Assembly: GCA_031266385.1 (NCBI GenBank)
Contig: JAISBC010000029.1
Coordinates: 1 to 26,998, forward strand
Direction of reading: 5' to 3'
Origin: Holosporales bacterium
GTDB taxonomy: Bacteria > Pseudomonadota > Alphaproteobacteria > RUG11792
DNA: 26,998 bases
Shown: one piece after another, positions 23,395 through 26,998 of the stretch
Position numbering within the stretch: the stretch's first letter is position 1
Layout of the letters: the number at the start of each line of letters is the position of its first letter
The notes under the pieces: generated by a model
Told to the model about the DNA's origin: nothing
The model's database searches: none
Seen by the model: only the letters and a program-made list of their open reading frames with translations
Translations under genes and position numbers: made by a program

Positions 23395-24247
23395 GGAAGG
23401 TCTTCATATTCCACCCTCTGGAATACCCCTTATCTAAAAACATTTCGCTCCTCTTGGCAATGTTTTTCGATCCCTTGCATTCAATAACTTCTCGTTGATC
23501 CGTCTTAAATTCCCAAGACAATTCAAATTCTTCCTCACTTTTCTTTTTGTATTGAATCTCACCAGATTTGAGGGAACGCTCATGCTGAGCAAATGTGACG
23601 TCATCGATGATTTTCTGGGCATCGTCGTACACAATGTGTTTCGCGAGAAGCGCCTTGGAAATCTCATTGACATGTTCCCGTAGCTCTATATCGTGGTTCA
23701 TTTGCCGAGTGAGGAATGGATGTGATATCGACAGGACGATGGCGGCCGAAATGACAACGTATACGGCGATAAATTGCTGTAATCGTAATATGTATCGCGA
23801 GGCCAGGGCCAGATTATTCCGAGCCTTCATGATCACGAACGAATACGCCAGAAAAAGACAGGACATTTCTGCGTGGGATGTTCGGTGTATGATGCTGTAA
23901 ATACCCGCGCAATCCACCAATCCATTTATGACTTGCATTAGGCCAATCAGGACCAAAATGGAGGCCAGTATGACCATCCCAGCAAGGATAGCCGTATTAA
24001 TCGTTTTCGCGAATGTCTCGACTGTATCGTCTACTAGATTTTTCCTGATATAACGCTCCGAGAAGAAAAACACGATGAAACCCACGATGGCGCCGGAAAT
24101 TCGGCGATCGAGGTTGTCCGCAAAAAACGAATGCCAATGTACATCACGACCGCCCAAAAATGCAATTCCATAGCTCTGAAGAGCGTGGAGGGAGAGGCAA
24201 AAATAAGTATAGGAAATGGCGGATAATATTCTAAAAAACAACAACAT
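23369..24247 (-). CDS. Membrane protein of unknown function coupled to murG
   Basis: 292 codons; family not firmly recognised. The N-terminal half is hydrophobic with about five membrane segments (near residues 5-25, 48-64, 87-110, about 128-142, 163-185). The C-terminal 100 residues are soluble and charged (IELREHVNEISKALLAKHIV, FAQHERSLKSGEIQYKKKSE), ending in a beta-like part FELSWEFK...GWNMKTFRV. This layout faintly recalls DUF5671-type proteins, but that is a guess. In the classical cluster ftsW would precede murG; this is not FtsW, since the SEDS motifs are missing. A near-perfect promoter precedes it and its end overlaps murG by 26 bp, so murG depends on it for expression. It may be an envelope protein of the lineage. 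Confidence 0.75.
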   Translation of the reverse strand: MLLFFRILSAISYTYFCLSLHALQSYGIAFLGGRDVHWHSFFADNLDRRISGAIVGFIVFFFSERYIRKNLVDDTVETFAKTINTAILAGMVILASILVLIGLMQVINGLVDCAGIYSIIHRTSHAEMSCLFLAYSFVIMKARNNLALASRYILRLQQFIAVYVVISAAIVLSISHPFLTRQMNHDIELREHVNEISKALLAKHIVYDDAQKIIDDVTFAQHERSLKSGEIQYKKKSEEEFELSWEFKTDQREVIECKGSKNIAKRSEMFLDKGYSRGWNMKTFRVQKKGKK

Positions 24248-24288
24248 ATGGAACGTTCGCGAAAGAAAATCACGGCTAATTCCGGCGA

Positions 24289-24317
24289 ATTATACTCAGG
24301 AATAGAGAGGAAGTCAA
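24289..24317 (-). promoter_or_regulatory. Promoter of the membrane protein-murG pair
   Basis: Minus-strand TTGACT (24317-24312), 17-bp spacer, perfect TATAAT (24294-24289), 41 bp before the ATG at 24247. One of the best promoters in the window. Confidence 0.75.
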
Positions 24318-24349
24318 TTTCATTTATCGAATAAATCAAGGGGAAGAAT

Positions 24350-24547
24350 CTAGGTTGATTCTTCTTCTCCAGAAAGAATTTCAATTTTCAATTGTGCATC
24401 CTTTAGCTTCGCTTCACAAAATTTCCTCAATTCAGAACCTCTCTCGAAGGCCTTGACGGCCTCTTCGAGGGGCATCCTCCCGTCCTCCAATTTCCTAATA
24501 ATCTCCTCGAGTTCTGAGATTGCCTGCTCAAAAGTCATGTCATCCAT
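24350..24547 (-). CDS. xseB: Exodeoxyribonuclease VII small subunit
   Basis: 65 codons (an in-frame ATG three codons later is an alternative start). XseB is the small helical subunit that coats XseA in the single-strand-specific exonuclease VII. The whole family pattern is present: MTFEQAISELEEIIRKLEDG then MPLEEAVKAFERGSELRKFC and EAKLKDAQLKIEIL. Length is normal. It stands alone with its own extended -10 promoter; xseA is not in the window. Confidence 0.95.
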   Translation of the reverse strand: MDDMTFEQAISELEEIIRKLEDGRMPLEEAVKAFERGSELRKFCEAKLKDAQLKIEILSGEEEST

Positions 24548-24583
24548 ATTATCAGCTTTTCTGCGCTTGATTAATGTGCTAGG

Positions 24584-24592
24584 ATTATAGCA
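24584..24592 (-). promoter_or_regulatory. Extended -10 promoter of xseB
   Basis: TGC-TATAAT on the minus strand (24592-24584), 36 bp before the xseB ATG. No good -35, as expected for an extended -10 type. Confidence 0.5.
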
Positions 24593-24639
24593 TCCTCGTG
24601 CTTAGAGATGAATTTTTACTTTTTGTTCAGTAAGATTTT

Positions 24640-26472
24640 ATGTCATTCAAAATAAAGAATTTAGCGATAATTGCCCATGTCGACCATGGAAAGACGACCC
24701 TGGTGGATGCCCTGTTCAAGCAGAGTGGCCTGTTTCGAGATAACCAGCAAATCGAAACGTGCGCGATGGATTATAATGATCTCGAGAGAGAGAGAGGGAT
24801 CACGATTCTAGCTAAATGTACTAGCTTCGTGTGGAATGGAACTAAATTAAATATCGTCGATACTCCGGGGCATGCCGATTTTGGTGGTGAGGTCGAAAGA
24901 ATTCTGAGTATGGTCGATGGGGTTTTGGTTTTGGTTGATGCCGCCGAGGGCCCCATGCCACAGACGAAATTCGTATTGTCGAAGGCTTTGGCATTAAATC
25001 TAAATCCCATCGTCGTCATCAACAAAATAGATAAAAATGACGCGAGAGTTACCGAGGTATTGGATGAGGTTTTCGATCTTTTCATAGCCCTCGGGGCGAA
25101 TGATACTCAGCTGGATTTCCCGATAGTATATGCATCCGGTAGAAACGGATGGGCCGTCAAACATCTCGATGATGAGAAAAAGGATTTGACTCCCCTATTA
25201 GAGACGGTGATATCCCACGTCCCTGAGGCCTCCACTTTGGAAGGGCGCCCGTTTCAGATGCTTGTCTCGATGCTGGAATATGATCAATATCTCGGTCGAA
25301 TTTTAACCGGGAAAATTCTGAGTGGGACGGCCAATATTAATGATCCGGTTCATGTCCTGAGACCCGGGCAGGAAAACGAGATCGAAAAGGCCAGACTGAC
25401 GAAGCTGTTGGCTTTTGAGGGGTTGAGCCGAATCCCGATCAATACGGCGCAGGCCGGTGATATTATAGCCATCGCTGGCCTCGGGAAGGCTACGGTTGCT
25501 GATACTATCGCTGCCCTGGATGTCGTGGAGCCACTGTCTGCGATTCCAATCGATCCTCCAACAATTTCGATTACCTTTGCCGTGAATGATTCTCCGTTGG
25601 CCGGAAAGGATGGGAAAAAATTAACTTCCCGAATGATAGGAGATCGACTCCTGAAGGAGGCCGAGGGAAACGTCTCCATAAGCGTCAAAAGATCTCATCA
25701 GGATGAATCTTACGAGGTCGCTGGTCGTGGTGAATTGCAACTCGGAATCTTGATCGAAACGATGCGGCGCGAGGAATTTGAGCTATCGATTGGCAGGCCA
25801 AAGGTGTTATTCCGAAAGGATGATTCTACAGGGGAGATTCTGGAGCCTCTCGAGGAGTTATATATCGATCTCGACGACGAATTTACCGGTGTCGTCGTCG
25901 AAAAAATTATCCAGCGTAAGGGTGAGATGATCGATATGAGACCGTCCGGGATCGGTAAAACGAGGATTAAATTTCTTATTCCGACCAGAGGATTGATCGG
26001 ATATTACGGAGAATTTCTGACGGATACCCGCGGTACTGGAGTCATGAATAAATCATTTCATTCATATGTCCCTCATAAAGGGGCAATCGATGGGCGTAAT
26101 AAAGGGGTCCTCGTTTCCGTGGCGAATGGTAAGGCGATTCCATATGCCCTCTTCTTCCTCAAGGAACGTGGGACCTTATTCGTAACCCCAGGAGATCCCG
26201 TGTATGAAGGTATGATCATCGGTGAGAACAGTCGAGAAAATGAGCTGGAAGTTAATCCGACGAAAGAGAAACAATTATCGAATTGTCGCGCCGCCGGAAA
26301 AGATGAGAATATTAAGATTCCCAATCCTCGCTACATATCATTGGAGCAGGCGATCGCCTATATCCAGAATGATGAGCTGGTTGAGGTAACTCCAACGGCC
26401 ATCAGGCTCAGGAAGAAATATCTCGATCCCAATACTCGAAAGAAAATGAGCAGAGTCGCAGAAAAATCTTGA
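24640..26472 (+). CDS. typA: Ribosome-associated GTPase TypA/BipA
   Basis: 610 codons. TypA/BipA is a translational GTPase related to EF-G that binds the ribosome and assists 50S assembly and stress responses. G motifs: AHVDHGKTTLVDAL (G1), RERGITILAK (G2), DTPGHADFGGEVERIL (G3), NKIDK (G4). The beta-barrel domain II follows, then EF-G-like domains and the BipA-specific C-terminal region (LIPTRGLIGYYGEFLTDTRG, HKGAIDGRNKGVLVSVANGK, PTKEKQLSNCRAAGKDE). Length is normal. It is divergent from xseB across 92 bp. The ribosome binding site is weak and no clear promoter could be picked. Confidence 0.97.
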   Translation: MSFKIKNLAIIAHVDHGKTTLVDALFKQSGLFRDNQQIETCAMDYNDLERERGITILAKCTSFVWNGTKLNIVDTPGHADFGGEVERILSMVDGVLVLVDAAEGPMPQTKFVLSKALALNLNPIVVINKIDKNDARVTEVLDEVFDLFIALGANDTQLDFPIVYASGRNGWAVKHLDDEKKDLTPLLETVISHVPEASTLEGRPFQMLVSMLEYDQYLGRILTGKILSGTANINDPVHVLRPGQENEIEKARLTKLLAFEGLSRIPINTAQAGDIIAIAGLGKATVADTIAALDVVEPLSAIPIDPPTISITFAVNDSPLAGKDGKKLTSRMIGDRLLKEAEGNVSISVKRSHQDESYEVAGRGELQLGILIETMRREEFELSIGRPKVLFRKDDSTGEILEPLEELYIDLDDEFTGVVVEKIIQRKGEMIDMRPSGIGKTRIKFLIPTRGLIGYYGEFLTDTRGTGVMNKSFHSYVPHKGAIDGRNKGVLVSVANGKAIPYALFFLKERGTLFVTPGDPVYEGMIIGENSRENELEVNPTKEKQLSNCRAAGKDENIKIPNPRYISLEQAIAYIQNDELVEVTPTAIRLRKKYLDPNTRKKMSRVAEKS

Positions 26473-26696
26473 ACTGAGAAAATTATAATCAGACGATCGC
26501 AGATGAATTGCACCACTTTCCGCTATCCCCTTAAATACTTTATGATTAAATATCCTTTTATACTAAAAACACTTGGCACTCAAGTAATCAATTGCCTCAT
26601 CTAAAGAAACCTCAGTTTCATATAAGGATATAGGAATAGCCTAGAAAAACAGCAGCGGAACACATAAAGTACGTATGAGCTCCAGGATTCCGCTAG
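26473..26696. other. AT-rich intergenic region right of typA
   Basis: 224 bp without a credible intact gene. On the minus strand near 26645-26565 a short frame reads AIPISLYETEVSLDEAIDYL then SAKCF and stop, with other frames open beside it; it could be the tail of a decayed gene but I recognise nothing. No clear terminator after typA. Confidence 0.4.
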
Positions 26697-26843
26697 TTGA
26701 GATTCTCAACGTATGTCTATGATTTTTGTAAGATATTTGATCAATTAAAGAATAAGTTAACTATAGATCATACAAGACATAGATCTGTTAGTAATTTTCT
26801 TCTTAATAACGCGAATAATGGATTAAAAAAGAGAAGGAAATAG
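26697..26843 (+). pseudogene. C-terminal remnant of an IS982-like transposase
   Basis: An open stretch with no start codon ends KIFDQLKNKLTIDHTRHRSV then SNFLLNNANNGLKKRRK and a stop at 26841-26843. The FDQLKN...HTRHRS...NFL pattern resembles the C-terminus of IS982-family transposases as I remember them. The rest of that copy is missing upstream. It lies 41 bp before the start of the next, apparently intact, IS982-type transposase on the same strand. Confidence 0.5.
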
Positions 26844-26884
26844 GCTAAAATCCAAAAGAATTAAAAACTAGCAGGACCCTAGCC

Positions 26885-26998
26885 ATGAGTGACAATATCA
26901 CAGAATTATACTGTTTTGTAGATGATTTTTGTAAAAATCTTGAACAAGAATCAAACAAGTATTTGCTAGAACATAGTCGTAAAACTAAGAGATCAACA
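26885..26998 (+). mobile_element. IS982-family transposase, N-terminus, cut by the window edge
   Basis: 38 codons before the window ends: MSDNITELYCFVDDFCKNLE then QESNKYLLEHSRKTKRST. The N-terminal ITELYCFVDDFC motif followed by a basic KxKR segment is typical of IS982-family DDE transposases. The frame is open to the edge, so the copy may be intact beyond it. The left end and inverted repeat could not be defined, but should lie between 26843 and 26885 if the element is bounded by the remnant before it. Confidence 0.7.

Noticed and set aside
26560..26650. Minus-strand frame ending LDEAIDYLSAKCF
   Set aside because: Short, with no start and no recognised family; kept only as a remark in the intergenic entry.
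1..26998. CRISPR arrays, rRNA genes, tmRNA, 4.5S RNA, toxin-antitoxin pairs
   Set aside because: No regularly spaced repeats and no signature sequences of these RNAs or modules were seen on either strand.

Overview
The window looks like a chromosome segment of an alphaproteobacterium with a host-associated life, most plausibly a Holosporales/Rickettsiales-type intracellular symbiont of protists. This is inferred from gene content and was not tested by a database search. It combines slightly AT-rich, tightly packed housekeeping genes in many small transcription units (tolB, rplU-rpmA, tamB, pntB, ddl, murG, xseB, typA, one tRNA-Gln) with decaying insertion sequences at both edges and a group of small secreted proteins with eukaryote-like features.

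Layout. 1-895 is a decayed IS4-like transposase (minus strand). 896-4465 (minus) holds a secretin lipoprotein, a secreted unknown protein with a C-terminal membrane anchor, and a GspF/PilC inner-membrane protein: part of a type II secretion or type IV pilus machine. 4562-6810 (minus) is tolB translationally coupled to a lone nuoH. 6942-8018 (minus) is a TupA-like ATP-grasp protein that carries an export signal. 8327-13224 (plus) is the compact unit rplU-rpmA-pepF-tamB. 13356-14747 (minus) is pntB without pntA beside it.

14851-17102 (minus) is the most unusual region. It has three consecutive genes, each with its own TTGAC(n)/TATA-type promoter and each coding for a small exported protein. One has a Myb/SANT DNA-binding repeat, one has a run of basic residues resembling a nuclear localisation signal, and one is proline-rich. 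All three carry a similar Trp-centred acidic/hydrophobic segment near the C-terminus. I read them as candidate nucleus-targeted effectors that may be diverged paralogues. The third appears to be interrupted by a frameshift, since 57 codons of good-looking reading frame follow it.

17377-21065 (plus) is a five-gene operon-like block of phage-type structural genes: two unknown proteins, a SleB-type cell-wall hydrolase, a gp6-like head-tail connector and a head-tail adaptor. All five frames are intact with strong ribosome binding sites, yet the block has no integrase, terminase, portal, capsid or visible attachment site. It ends 11 bp from the convergent stop of ddl, so it looks like a domesticated or split gene-transfer-agent-like module rather than a recent prophage.

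21077-26472 returns to core functions: ddl, a tRNA-Gln(UUG) with a near-consensus promoter, murG overlapped by an unknown membrane protein, xseB and typA. A 27-bp element occurs twice, each time about 55-70 bp beyond the stop of a minus-strand gene (pntB and murG) and in the same orientation. The right edge carries an apparent C-terminal fragment of one IS982-like transposase followed head-to-tail by the start of another.
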